A stretch of DNA of 64,000 bases from Uliginosibacterium gangwonense DSM 18521 (GCF_000373965.1 NZ_KB892835.1:462984-526983), one strand, 5' to 3'. Shown: positions 8,811-17,581, counted from the stretch's first letter. Notes: a model not told the origin generated them from the sequence alone. Program-made: numbers and translations.

Positions 8811-9784
8811 ACATCAGCCTGCCCAACGTAGATGCCCTGCATGGGGTGCAGGGGCCGCCTGCCACACCCAATTGGGAGCTGGATCGCGTGGTGGCAGGCT
8901 TACGCACTGCCCGTGAAGACTGGCGCGAAGCGCAGCAGCGCAAACATGAGTATGGCGGGCGGGATCTGCCTTCGCGCGATAGCCTTCAACAGACCATGCT
9001 GGCCTTGCGCGGGGCATTGTTTCCGATGCGCCTGGGGCCAGCAGACCTGCGCCAGGAGAGTGAGGATTTTTACGTTGGTCATACCCTGGATGTGGCGCTG
9101 AATACACTTCTGACCCAAGTGCGCCTGGAATTGCGGTATGCCACGCGGCAAACCCCGGTGGGGCTGACGGCGGTGGAGTTGCAGTCCGTCAGCATTGTGC
9201 GCGATTTCGCAACCTCGCTGCCGCAAATCCGGCGCCTGCTCGACACGGATGTGGAGGCCGCTTTCCGGGGCGACCCCGCTGCGCGCAGCGTAGATGAAGT
9301 GCTGCTGTGCTATCCGGGCGTGGTGGCGATGATCCATCACCGGATTGCACATCGTCTGCACCGCCTCGGGGTGCCATTGCTGGCACGCATCGTCTCAGAG
9401 CTGGCGCATTCTGAGACCGGGATCGATATCCATCCTGGCGCACAGATCGGGCCGGGGTTTTTCATTGATCACGGCACAGGGGTAGTGATCGGCGAAACGG
9501 CCATCATCGGGCGCAATGTGCGCATCTATCAGGCCGTCACCCTGGGGGCAAAACGATTCACCAGTGATGAGAGCGGCGCCTTGCATAAAGGGGAAGCGCG
9601 CCACCCGATTGTCGAGGATGACGTAGTCATCTACGCCGGAGCCACTGTGCTGGGGCGGGTGACGATTGGCAAAGGCTCTGTCATCGGTGGCAACGTGTGG
9701 CTCACGCGGAGTGTTTCGCCGGGCAGCAACGTCACACAGGCCAATTCCCAGCATGAAGTGCTGACGCAAGGGGGAGGAATTTGA
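8807..9784 (+). CDS. cysE: Serine O-acetyltransferase (EpsC/SrpH type)
   Basis: A 325-residue enzyme making O-acetylserine from serine and acetyl-CoA. A helical N-terminal half (to about residue 190) is followed by a left-handed beta-helix of hexapeptide repeats ([51 protein letters not shown]). The conserved Asp-His pair sits in FIDHGTG. The N-terminal domain is the longer EpsC form found with sulfur-starvation genes rather than the enteric CysE form. The protein ends in GGGI; a C-terminal Ile is the residue that docks into the CysK active site in cysteine synthase complexes. Translation is coupled to cysK by a 4-nt overlap. Confidence 0.93.
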   Translation: MNISLPNVDALHGVQGPPATPNWELDRVVAGLRTAREDWREAQQRKHEYGGRDLPSRDSLQQTMLALRGALFPMRLGPADLRQESEDFYVGHTLDVALNTLLTQVRLELRYATRQTPVGLTAVELQSVSIVRDFATSLPQIRRLLDTDVEAAFRGDPAARSVDEVLLCYPGVVAMIHHRIAHRLHRLGVPLLARIVSELAHSETGIDIHPGAQIGPGFFIDHGTGVVIGETAIIGRNVRIYQAVTLGAKRFTSDESGALHKGEARHPIVEDDVVIYAGATVLGRVTIGKGSVIGGNVWLTRSVSPGSNVTQANSQHEVLTQGGGI

Positions 9785-9786
9785 TC

Positions 9787-10002
9787 ATGAGCGCTGTCGT
9801 AAGCCGTTTTCCCAGCGTGGTACGGCGCTTGCGCGAAGCACGGGGATGGTCGCAGGAGGAATTGGCTGAGCGTGCCGATTTGAATCGTTCCTACGTGGGC
9901 GAGATTGAGCGTGGTATCGCCATGCCTTCTCTGGGCACGATCAGCAAGCTCGCACTTGGCTTGGAACTCAAACCTTCTTCTTTGTTGGAGCATTGCGAAT
10001 AA
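9787..10002 (+). CDS. Small XRE-family transcriptional regulator
   Basis: A 71-residue protein that is essentially one Cro/CI-type helix-turn-helix: VVRRLREARGWSQEELAERA, then DLNRSYVGEIERG and MPSLGTISKLALGLEL. No ligand domain is present. The ATG at 9787 lies 9 nt after GGAGG; a TTG at 9781 is too close to that site. The gene begins just after the acetyltransferase stop codon, so it belongs to the cysteine operon and probably regulates it or the encapsulin genes. Its stop codon TAA doubles as the left flank of the palindromic element that follows. The inducer is unknown. Confidence 0.85.
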   Translation: MSAVVSRFPSVVRRLREARGWSQEELAERADLNRSYVGEIERGIAMPSLGTISKLALGLELKPSSLLEHCE

Positions 10003-10114
10003 GAAGCCGTAACAAAATGGTTCTGGCGTTGTTACGCCGTCTGGCCGTACTACTTGTACTGTCTGCGGCGGCGCGCCTAGCCAGAACCGTTGCACTCCAT
10101 TTTGTTACAGCTTC
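10003..10114. mobile_element. MITE-like palindromic element with TAA flanks
   Basis: The 112-bp element has 18-bp terminal inverted repeats differing at one base (GAAGCCGTAACAAAATGG at 10003-10020; on the other strand GAAGCTGTAACAAAATGG for 10097-10114). An inner repeat follows, GGTTCTGGC (10019-10027) against GCCAGAACC (10080-10088). Identical TAA triplets flank it (10000-10002 and 10115-10117), as for a TNA target duplication of the kind made by some IS5-family elements. It encodes nothing and would fold into a long RNA hairpin. The left TAA is the stop codon of the XRE gene, so insertion did not damage that gene. The transposase family is inferred. Confidence 0.65.
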
Positions 10115-10117
10115 TAA

Positions 10118-10221
10118 GCCTGTGCTGTTTTGCTGGCGATAGCATGTTGATGATTGCATAGAATAAATTCATATTTGTTTATAGTGTTTTTTGATAAACC
10201 GACTTCTGCAAGGAGCAGTTC
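10118..10221 (+). promoter_or_regulatory. AT-rich leader and possible promoter of the encapsulin gene
   Basis: The stretch from about 10150 is strongly AT-rich. It contains TATAGT at 10180-10185 as a possible -10; the only nearby -35-like hexamer (TTGCAT, 10154-10159) is 20 nt away, which is poor. This fits an activator-dependent promoter. AAGGAG lies 6 nt before the encapsulin ATG. Confidence 0.35.
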
Positions 10222-11148
10222 ATGGCTGAACAAGAAGTGCAGCAGGCGCTAGGCGATAATGCCGCCCGCCAGCTTGCGAATGCCACCAAAACCGTTGCGC
10301 AGCTATCTACGATATCGCCGCGTTGGCTGACTCATTTGCTGCAATGGCAGCCGGTTGAGGCAGGTATCTTCCGCCTGAACAAGGTCAAAAATCCGCGTGA
10401 CGTGCGGGTGGCCTGCTCGCAGCGCGATGAATCGGAGTTGCCGCAAACCTTTGTTGATTACGAAGAACAGCCGCGTGAGTATTTTCTTAACGCGGTGACT
10501 ACGGTACTCGATGTGCATACTCGGGTATCTGATCTGTATAGTAGCCCGCATGATCAGATCAAGGAACAACTGCGTTTGACGATCGAGACGATCAAAGAAC
10601 GTCAAGAGTCCGAACTCATCAACAACCCCGATTACGGCCTGCTGGCGAATGTGACCGAAGAGCAGCGTGTTTTCCCGCTTACCGGTGCGCCGACGCCAGA
10701 CGACCTGGACGAATTGCTCACCAAAGTCTGGAAAGAGCCGGCATTCTTCCTGACGCATCCACTCGCCATTGCTGCCTTTGGCCGTGAATGCACCCGTCGT
10801 GGTGTGCCACCCCCAACGGTCAGCCTCTTTGGCTCGCAGTTCCTGACTTGGCGTGGTATCCCGCTGGTCCCCTCGGACAAAGTGCCGGTGGCCGATGGCA
10901 AGACCAAGATTCTGCTGCTGCGCGTGGGCGACAAGCGCCAGGGCGTGGTGGGGCTGTTCCAGCCGGGTTTGGCGGGTGAGCAAACCCCGGGCCTGTCGGT
11001 GCGCTTTATGGGGATCAACCGCAACGCGATTGCTTCTTACCTGATTTCGCTGTATTGCTCGCTGGCTGTGTTGAGCGACGATGCCCTGGCGGTGCTTGAT
11101 GACGTGGAGATCGGCAAGTACCATGAGTATCCCGACACCTACAAGTGA
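10222..11148 (+). CDS. srpI: Family 2A encapsulin shell protein (SrpI family)
   Basis: The 308-residue protein matches the SrpI family of HK97-fold encapsulins along its length. It has an N-terminal arm (LGDNAARQLANATKTVAQL, SPRWLTHLLQWQPVEAG), then VLDVHTRVSDLYSSPHDQIK with a long helix, then LTKVWKEPAFFLTHPLAIAA, PTVSLFGSQFLTWRGIPLVP and RFMGINRNAIASYLISLYCS. The length leaves no room for the cyclic-nucleotide-binding insertion of Family 2B, so it is type 2A. Many copies self-assemble into an icosahedral shell; studied members enclose a cysteine desulfurase and, in one case, store elemental sulfur. The last 26 nt overlap the start of the cargo gene in another frame, coupling shell and cargo synthesis. 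Confidence 0.93.
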   Translation: MAEQEVQQALGDNAARQLANATKTVAQLSTISPRWLTHLLQWQPVEAGIFRLNKVKNPRDVRVACSQRDESELPQTFVDYEEQPREYFLNAVTTVLDVHTRVSDLYSSPHDQIKEQLRLTIETIKERQESELINNPDYGLLANVTEEQRVFPLTGAPTPDDLDELLTKVWKEPAFFLTHPLAIAAFGRECTRRGVPPPTVSLFGSQFLTWRGIPLVPSDKVPVADGKTKILLLRVGDKRQGVVGLFQPGLAGEQTPGLSVRFMGINRNAIASYLISLYCSLAVLSDDALAVLDDVEIGKYHEYPDTYK

Positions 11149-12931
11149 TCCGGCTGCAAGCGCTGCGTCTTTTGATGTAGCCGCCTTGGCGGCACTGGCC
11201 AACGATTTTTTCGTCCAGTTGCCGAACGGGCAAGCCCCTGCTGCACCCATCCAGGCACCTGAACCGGTGTTGGCATTGGGGAACCGCGCTCCGTCCTTGG
11301 CTCCCGCCGCGCAGACCCAGACGGGTGTGCCGGATAAGGCAGACAGTGCAGGCTTGGGCCGTGGCAATGGTTTCGCCCAAGGTGTGCCGGAAGCTTACGC
11401 GGCACTGCTGCCGCAAGTTGATCTGCCTGCACCGCCTGCGCAGGCAGCGTCCTTGCCCTCGGGTTCCCCTTATTATTTTCTGGGCGAATCCAGCGCATAT
11501 CCCTCTTCGGGGGTGAATGTGCCGAGCGAGGATCGGGTGACGGCGCGCTCCTTCGGGCTACCGGGTGAAGACGATCTGCGTGTGCTGCTCGCTGGAAGTG
11601 TGCCGCGTGAACAGGCGCCACAGGCTGAAAAAAAGGATACTTGGTTTTATTTTTCAGACCTGAGTCGTCCAGACAGCAGTCTGCAGCCCAGCATGCAGGG
11701 GAGTGCGCATCCGCTGTTCGATGTCAATGCAGTACGGCGTGATTTCCCGATCCTGCAGGAGCGGGTCAATGGCAAGCCGCTGGTGTGGTTTGACAATGCG
11801 GCCACCACCCACAAACCACAGGCAGTGATTGATCGTCTGGCCTACTTTTACGCCCACGAGAACTCGAACATCCACCGCGCTGCGCATGAACTAGCGGCAC
11901 GGGCCACGGATGCCTACGAGGGTGCGCGCAACAAGGTGGCCCGTTTCATTGGTGCCAGTTTCGCCGAGGAAATCATCTTTGTGCGTGGCGCCACGGAAGC
12001 CATCAATCTGGTCGCCAAAACGTGGGGGGCGCAAAACATTGGGGCCGGTGACGAAATCGTCGTCTCCAATCTTGAGCACCATGCCAACATCGTACCCTGG
12101 CAACAGTTGGCAGTGGAAAAAGGCGCCAAGCTGCGCGTGATTCCCGTGGATGACCGGGGCCAGATCCTGCTTGATGAGTATCGCAAGCTGCTTAACGACA
12201 AAACCAAGATTGTGGCGATCACCCAGGTATCCAATGCCTTGGGAACGGTCACCCCTGTCAAGGAGATCGTGGCGCTGGCGCATAGCGTGGGCGCCAAGGT
12301 ACTGGTTGATGGGGCGCAATCCGTTTCGCATATGCGGGTCAATGTGCAGGCGCTGGATGCAGACTTCTTCGTATTCTCCGGACACAAGATATTCGGCCCC
12401 ACGGGGATCGGCGTAGTCTATGGCAGGCGCACGATTCTGGAGAGCATGCCGCCCTGGCAAGGTGGGGGCAACATGATCGCGGATGTCACCTTTGAGCGTA
12501 CCGTGTATCAGGCACCTCCCAATCGCTTTGAAGCGGGCACCGGCAACATTGCTGACGCCGTGGGGTTGGGGGCTGCGCTTGATTACGTGGATCGGATCGG
12601 CATCGAAAACATCGGGCGCTACGAGCATGACCTGCTGGCTTATGCCACACAGGGCTTGCTGACGATTCCAGGTATTCGATTGATCGGTACTGCGCCAGAC
12701 AAAGCTAGCGTCATTTCCTTCGTCCTCAAGGGTTTTACAACGGAGGAAGTGGGCAAGGCGCTCAACCGCGAAGGTATTGCGGTACGCACTGGCCACCATT
12801 GCGCCCAGCCTATTTTGCGGCGTTTTGGCGTCGAGCAGACCGTGCGCCCTTCTCTGGCGTTCTACAACACCCGCGAAGAGGTTGATCGACTTGTGCGGAC
12901 AAGCTATCAACTCGCTACATCACGTCGCTGA
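11123..12931 (+). CDS. Encapsulin cargo: cysteine desulfurase (SufS type) with long loading domain
   Basis: The start MSIPTPTSDP gives 602 residues; an earlier in-frame ATG (11081) lies deep in the encapsulin gene. Residues 1-195 are Ala/Pro-rich and probably disordered. They hold short aromatic patches that look like shell-docking motifs: LAALANDFFVQLP (22-34), SPYYFLG (115-121) and TWFYFSDL (173-180). From about residue 196 the protein is a group II cysteine desulfurase: WFDNAATTHKP, NSNIHRAAHELA, SNLEHHANIVPW, DGAQSVSHM, SGHKIFGPTGIG (PLP lysine) and RTGHHCAQPI (catalytic Cys). It releases sulfur from cysteine as a persulfide. Ordinary SufS is about 400 residues, so the extension marks encapsulated cargo. 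A strong terminator follows. Confidence 0.94.
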   Translation: MSIPTPTSDPAASAASFDVAALAALANDFFVQLPNGQAPAAPIQAPEPVLALGNRAPSLAPAAQTQTGVPDKADSAGLGRGNGFAQGVPEAYAALLPQVDLPAPPAQAASLPSGSPYYFLGESSAYPSSGVNVPSEDRVTARSFGLPGEDDLRVLLAGSVPREQAPQAEKKDTWFYFSDLSRPDSSLQPSMQGSAHPLFDVNAVRRDFPILQERVNGKPLVWFDNAATTHKPQAVIDRLAYFYAHENSNIHRAAHELAARATDAYEGARNKVARFIGASFAEEIIFVRGATEAINLVAKTWGAQNIGAGDEIVVSNLEHHANIVPWQQLAVEKGAKLRVIPVDDRGQILLDEYRKLLNDKTKIVAITQVSNALGTVTPVKEIVALAHSVGAKVLVDGAQSVSHMRVNVQALDADFFVFSGHKIFGPTGIGVVYGRRTILESMPPWQGGGNMIADVTFERTVYQAPPNRFEAGTGNIADAVGLGAALDYVDRIGIENIGRYEHDLLAYATQGLLTIPGIRLIGTAPDKASVISFVLKGFTTEEVGKALNREGIAVRTGHHCAQPILRRFGVEQTVRPSLAFYNTREEVDRLVRTSYQLATSRR

Positions 12932-12949
12932 GATCGCCAATCTCACTCC

Positions 12950-12985
12950 AAAACGGCAGTCCCGAAGATGGACTGCCGTTTTTTT
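12950..12985 (+). terminator. Intrinsic terminator after the encapsulin-desulfurase genes
   Basis: A 13-bp stem (AAAACGGCAGTCC with its complement) and a 7-nt loop, followed by a run of T. This ends the plus-strand sulfur block. Confidence 0.93.
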
Positions 12986-13623
12986 CATTTCCGGCCTAAC
13001 AACGGCTTGATCAAGGGGACTAAAGGGGTCTTGTTGCTACAGTGAGTGCGAATTTGTTGTTTTTCTGCCCCTAAGCCCCCCAGGCTCCCGCGCTACGTGA
13101 CACAACTTCTTTTGGGGACAGAATCTTTTCATTGGGGCTTCCCAAATGGACAAGTCTTATCATCAAGTGTTGTCTGGTAAACCCGAATAGCAGGTTTATC
13201 CATCTCTGTTCTGAAAACGTTTTCTTGCAATCAAGCCCATGATTACGCATCAAAATACCTCTTAATCTTGAAGAGGTTGTTTGTATAACTAATTGATATT
13301 AAAGATTATTGAAAATTTGTTTCATGGTGTGACAAATTAGGCTGCCTATGATTTGAGAAGCGTAAAACAGCTGTGGATGACACAGCAATAATCTATGTTT
13401 CCAGCTATAAAATCCATTCCTGAGTGCCCTGCAGAGGTTGAAACTATCCAGCAGAGCAATTGATTGCCTGATTGTTTTCCCTTATGGGCCTCCCTAAAGG
13501 GTTGTGGGTTCGGCGCCGGTTTATCTCGATAGGTTAGACTGGTTCCGCCTCAGGCTAAACACGCCAAGCTCAAGGCGGTGATTGTTCGGCAATAACTATT
13601 TATTAAGAATCGGAGACTGGATC
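12986..13623 (+). other. Long leader region before the sugar importer
   Basis: About 640 bp without a credible gene. It presumably holds the promoter of chvE. The only clear structure is the perfect palindrome listed at 13213-13224. A 60-codon minus-strand frame at 13071-13253 has no ribosome site and resembles nothing I recognise. Confidence 0.5.
13213..13224. promoter_or_regulatory. Palindrome resembling a LacI-family operator
   Basis: GAAAACGTTTTC is a perfect 12-bp palindrome, flanked as TGAAAACGTTTTCT. A central CG with A/T arms is the usual form of LacI-family sites for sugar operons. It is 400 bp before chvE, so it may be an upstream operator or belong to a distant start site. No LacI gene is in the window. 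Confidence 0.4.
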
Positions 13624-14688
13624 ATGAACAGAAGGAAAGTGCTTGTTGCCTCGCTGGTAATTGGCGCGATGGGCTGTCTGCCCCTTGCACATGCCGCCGA
13701 CAAGGGGTACGTCGGTATCTCCATGCCAACCAAGTCCTCGGCCCGTTGGATTGCTGACGGCGCCAACATGGTGAAGTACTTCAACGAAAAGGGTTACAAA
13801 ACCGATCTGCAATACGCCGAAGATGACATCCCCAACCAGCTCGCCCAGATTGAAAACCTGGTGACCAAGGGCGTGAAGGTGTTGGTGATCGCCTCGATTG
13901 ACGGCACCACCCTGTCTGATGTGCTCAAGAAGGCTGCTGACAAGGGCGTCAAGGTTATTGCCTATGACCGCCTGATCAAGGGTTCCAAGAACGTTGACTA
14001 CTACGCCACGTTCGACAACTTCCAGGTTGGCGTGATCCAGGCCGAATCGATCGTCAACGCCCTGGGCCTGAAGAATGGCAAGGGTCCGTTCAACATCGAG
14101 TTGTTCGGCGGCTCGCCGGATGACAACAACGCCTTCTTCTTCTATGACGGTGCCATGTCTGTGCTCAAGCCCTATATGGACAAGGGCAAGCTGGTGGTGC
14201 GCAGCAAGCAGATGGGGATGGACAAGGTTGGCACCCTGCGCTGGGATGGCGCTGTGGCCCAAGCCCGTATGGATAACCTGCTGAGCGCCTTCTATGGTAA
14301 GGATCGCGTAGATGCAGTGCTGTCTCCGTATGATGGTTTGTCCATCGGCATTCTGTCCTCACTCAAGGGCGTGGGCTATGGTTCGCCGAAGCAACCGTAC
14401 CCGATCGTGACCGGTCAGGACGCGGAAGTGCCTTCCGTGAAGTCGATCCTGCGTGGCGAGCAATATTCCACCGTCTTCAAGGATACGCGTGAGCTGGCCA
14501 AGGTTACTGTTGGCATGGTTGACGCCATGTTGAGTGGCAAGCAGCCCCAGGTCAATGACACCAAGACCTATAACAACGGCGTAAAGATTGTGCCGTCCTA
14601 CTTGCTCAAGCCGGTTCCGGTTGATAAGACCAACTGGAAGAAGATTCTGGTCGACAGTGGTTACTACACAGAAGACAAGCTGAAATAA
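13624..14688 (+). CDS. chvE: ChvE-type periplasmic sugar-binding protein
   Basis: The start [18 protein letters not shown] is preceded by GGAG and opens a signal peptide cleaved near LAHAADKG; an in-frame ATG 14 codons earlier lacks support. The 354-residue product closely follows Agrobacterium Chv[101 protein letters not shown] and [14 protein letters not shown]. These are the sugar-contact loops of this family. ChvE binds several monosaccharides (galactose, arabinose, xylose, glucose) and delivers them to the GguAB transporter. In Agrobacterium it also serves chemotaxis and sugar sensing. First gene of a three-gene operon. Confidence 0.93.
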   Translation: MNRRKVLVASLVIGAMGCLPLAHAADKGYVGISMPTKSSARWIADGANMVKYFNEKGYKTDLQYAEDDIPNQLAQIENLVTKGVKVLVIASIDGTTLSDVLKKAADKGVKVIAYDRLIKGSKNVDYYATFDNFQVGVIQAESIVNALGLKNGKGPFNIELFGGSPDDNNAFFFYDGAMSVLKPYMDKGKLVVRSKQMGMDKVGTLRWDGAVAQARMDNLLSAFYGKDRVDAVLSPYDGLSIGILSSLKGVGYGSPKQPYPIVTGQDAEVPSVKSILRGEQYSTVFKDTRELAKVTVGMVDAMLSGKQPQVNDTKTYNNGVKIVPSYLLKPVPVDKTNWKKILVDSGYYTEDKLK

Positions 14689-14796
14689 GAGTGGTGCAGC
14701 ACTGGCTCTTGCCCGTCATGGGGCAGGAGCCAGGTATAAACCATCGCTGCCTGGGTGCATTGTGCCCAGGTGAGCTGGAAAAGTAGAGGTGATTCG

Positions 14797-16326
14797 GTGG
14801 GATCCATTCTGGAAATGAAGGGGATCACCAAGCGCTTTCCGGGTGTTATCGCCCTGAAAGACGTGAACCTGGTGGTCCAGGCTGGCGAGATCCACGCGAT
14901 ATGTGGTGAAAACGGCGCTGGCAAGTCGACCTTGATGAAAGTGCTCAGCGGTGTTTATCCCGCAGGCACCTACGAAGGTGAAATCCATTTTGAAGGCCGC
15001 GAGCAAAAATTCAGCTCGATTGCCGATAGTGAAGAGCAGGGCATCATCATCATTCACCAGGAACTGGCCCTGGTTCCCTTGCTGTCGATTGCCGAGAACA
15101 TTTTTCTGGGCAATGAGCAGAACAAGCTTGGTGTCATAGATCGGGAGCAGACTCACCGCAGGACGGTGGAATTGTTGAAAAAGGTCGGGTTGAGCGAGTC
15201 GCCCGAGACTTTGATCACCGATCTTGGCGTGGGCAAGCAGCAATTGGTGGAAATTGCCAAGGCGCTGTCCAAGAAGGTCAAGCTGTTGATTCTGGATGAG
15301 CCTACCGCCAGCCTGAACGAGAACGATAGTGCGGCCTTGCTGGATCTGCTGGTCGGGTTTAGAGCCCAGGGCATGACCTGTATCCTGATCTCGCACAAGC
15401 TCAATGAAATCTCTCGTGTGGCCGACTCGGTGACGGTGCTGCGTGACGGTTCCACTGTGCAGACGATGAATTGCCGTGAAGCGCCGATCTGCGAAGATGT
15501 AATCATCCGGCATATGGTCGGGCGCGAGATGGCTGACCGTTACCCACATCGGGAACCTGACATCGGCGAAGTGGTGTTCGAGGTCAAGGATTGGACGGTT
15601 TTCCACGAGCAGCATGAAGACCGCAAATTCATCAAGGGCGTCAACCTGAATGTGCGCCGTGGTGAGATTGTGGGGATTGCAGGCCTGATGGGGGCCGGGC
15701 GAACTGAGTTTGCGATGAGCGTCTTCGGGCGCAGCTATGGGCGCAACATCAGCGGCAAGGTATCGCTACGCGGCAAGGAAATTGATGTCGGCACGGTGCA
15801 AAAGGCTGTTGCACATGGCATAGCGTATGTTACCGAAGACCGCAAGGGCTATGGTCTGGTGCTCGAAAACGAGATCAAGCACAACATCACGCTGGCCAAT
15901 CTGCCGGGTGTATCACGCTTAGGGGTGATCAACGAAGGGCGTGAATACGAGGTGGCAAATGATTACCGGCGTAAGATCAATATCCGCTGCGCCGGGGTTT
16001 TCCAGCACGTTGGCAACCTCTCCGGAGGGAATCAGCAAAAGGTTGTGCTGAGCAAATGGCTGTTTGCCGGGCCGGAAATCCTGATTCTGGATGAGCCTAC
16101 GCGTGGGATTGATGTGGGGGCGAAGTATGAGATCTACATGCTGATCGCCCAGCTTGCCAAGGAGGGTAAGTGCATCATTCTGATCTCGTCCGAAATGCCG
16201 GAATTGCTGGGGATGAGTGACCGTATCTACGTCATGAATGAAGGTGCGTTCGTGGCCGAGATGCAGACCGCCGAAGCCAGCCAGGAAAAAATCATGCGTG
16301 CGATCGTTACTGCAGGGAAAGACTGA
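14797..16326 (+). CDS. gguA: Multiple-monosaccharide ABC transporter ATPase GguA
   Basis: A GTG start at 14797 ([17 protein letters not shown]) is chosen because AGAGGTG lies 5 nt upstream; it gives 509 residues, the usual length. The open frame extends 14 codons further without a ribosome site. There are two ABC domains. The first has Walker [11 protein letters not shown] and Walker [12 protein letters not shown]. The second has the degenerate [10 protein letters not shown], signature [14 protein letters not shown] and Walker [13 protein letters not shown]. This is typical of sugar ABC ATPases. It powers uptake of the ChvE-bound sugar through GguB. Confidence 0.93.
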   Translation: MGSILEMKGITKRFPGVIALKDVNLVVQAGEIHAICGENGAGKSTLMKVLSGVYPAGTYEGEIHFEGREQKFSSIADSEEQGIIIIHQELALVPLLSIAENIFLGNEQNKLGVIDREQTHRRTVELLKKVGLSESPETLITDLGVGKQQLVEIAKALSKKVKLLILDEPTASLNENDSAALLDLLVGFRAQGMTCILISHKLNEISRVADSVTVLRDGSTVQTMNCREAPICEDVIIRHMVGREMADRYPHREPDIGEVVFEVKDWTVFHEQHEDRKFIKGVNLNVRRGEIVGIAGLMGAGRTEFAMSVFGRSYGRNISGKVSLRGKEIDVGTVQKAVAHGIAYVTEDRKGYGLVLENEIKHNITLANLPGVSRLGVINEGREYEVANDYRRKINIRCAGVFQHVGNLSGGNQQKVVLSKWLFAGPEILILDEPTRGIDVGAKYEIYMLIAQLAKEGKCIILISSEMPELLGMSDRIYVMNEGAFVAEMQTAEASQEKIMRAIVTAGKD

Positions 16327-16327
16327 C

Positions 16328-17524
16328 ATGAATACCAATGTTGAAGCGGCACAAACGACCGCAGAAAAAACTCCGCTCTCTACCATCATCAAGAAGAATC
16401 TGCGTGAATACGGCATGCTGCTGTCGCTTGTCGTCATCATGATCTTCTTCTACTACAAGACCGATGGTACTTTGCTGGAGCCGCTGAACCTGACCAACCT
16501 GGTGCTGCAGAACAGCTACATCATCATCATGGCCCTGGGCATGTTGCTGGTGATCGTGGCCGGGCATATCGACTTGTCGGTCGGCTCCGTGGCGGGCTTC
16601 ATCGGCGGGCTGGCTGCGGTATTGATGGTGGATATGGGCTGGCACTACGTTCCCGCTGCGATTGTGTGTCTGTTGGCAGGGGCTGCGATTGGTGCTTTGC
16701 AAGGCTATTTCGTAGCCTTCCACCGCATTCCCTCATTCATTGTGACGCTGGGGGGGATGCTGGTGTTCCGTGGGCTTGCGCTGGCCTTGCTGGCGGGGCA
16801 ATCCATCGGGCCTTTCCCGCCGCAATTCCAGTTGCTCAGCTCGGGGTTCATTCCCGACCCGTTGGCCAGCGAAGGCTTGCGTTTGACCTCGGTGGCGATT
16901 GGTTGCCTTGTGTCCGGCGGCTTGTTCTATGCTGCCATGCGCCAGCGTGCCAACAAGCTGCAATATGGGGCTGAAACCGAGCCAATGGCTTTCTTCGTTG
17001 TGAAGAACCTGTTGTTTGCTGCCGCGATCATTTTCTTTGCCTACCTGCTGGCATCCTACAAGGGGCTGCCAAATGTGCTGGTGGTGATGTTTGGCCTGAT
17101 GATGCTGTTTGACTTCATTACCAACCGCACCACTATTGGCCGTCGTGTGTATGCCCTGGGGGGGAATGAAAAGGCTGCCCGTCTGTCCGGCATCAAGACC
17201 AACTGGCTGTCGTTCTACACCTTCATCAACATGGGGGTGCTGGCAGCCATCGCCGGGCTGATCTTCGCAGCCCGTTTGAATACTGCGACACCCAAGGCTG
17301 GCGTAGGTTTCGAACTCGACGTGATTGCGGCTTGCTTCATCGGTGGCGCATCGGCAACCGGTGGGGTGGGTAAGGTCACGGGGGCAGTGATCGGGGCCTT
17401 CATCATGGGCGTGATGAACAACGGTATGTCGATCGTGGGGATCGGTATCGACTGGCAGCAAGTCATCAAAGGTGTTGTGCTGGTGGCCGCCGTGTTCGTG
17501 GATGTCTATAACAAGAACAAGTAA
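16328..17524 (+). CDS. gguB: Multiple-monosaccharide ABC transporter permease GguB
   Basis: The ATG at 16328 (MNTNVEAAQTTAEKTPL) gives 398 residues, starting just after the gguA stop codon. About ten membrane helices are visible, among them GMLLSLVVIMIFFYYKTDG and IIIMALGMLLVIVAGHIDLS. The family motif GHIDLSVGSVAGFIGGLAA and the later GGNEKAARLSGI and ACFIGGASATGGVGKVTGA mark the RbsC/XylH superfamily, and length and order match GguB. It forms the inner-membrane channel for the ChvE sugar importer. A strong terminator follows 22 nt later. Confidence 0.93.
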   Translation: MNTNVEAAQTTAEKTPLSTIIKKNLREYGMLLSLVVIMIFFYYKTDGTLLEPLNLTNLVLQNSYIIIMALGMLLVIVAGHIDLSVGSVAGFIGGLAAVLMVDMGWHYVPAAIVCLLAGAAIGALQGYFVAFHRIPSFIVTLGGMLVFRGLALALLAGQSIGPFPPQFQLLSSGFIPDPLASEGLRLTSVAIGCLVSGGLFYAAMRQRANKLQYGAETEPMAFFVVKNLLFAAAIIFFAYLLASYKGLPNVLVVMFGLMMLFDFITNRTTIGRRVYALGGNEKAARLSGIKTNWLSFYTFINMGVLAAIAGLIFAARLNTATPKAGVGFELDVIAACFIGGASATGGVGKVTGAVIGAFIMGVMNNGMSIVGIGIDWQQVIKGVVLVAAVFVDVYNKNK

Positions 17525-17546
17525 TCACGCATCGCTGTGTTGTGCC

Positions 17547-17581
17547 AAAAGCCCTGTCAGGCATGCCCGACAGGGCTTTTT
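17547..17581 (+). terminator. Intrinsic terminator after chvE-gguAB
   Basis: A 12-bp stem (AAAAGCCCTGTC paired with its complement) and a 10-nt loop, ending in a run of T. Confidence 0.93.

Noticed and set aside
12986..13623. Possible small gene or regulatory RNA between the desulfurase and chvE
   Set aside because: No frame with ribosome site and no stable terminator-bounded structure was found; only the palindrome at 13213 was kept.
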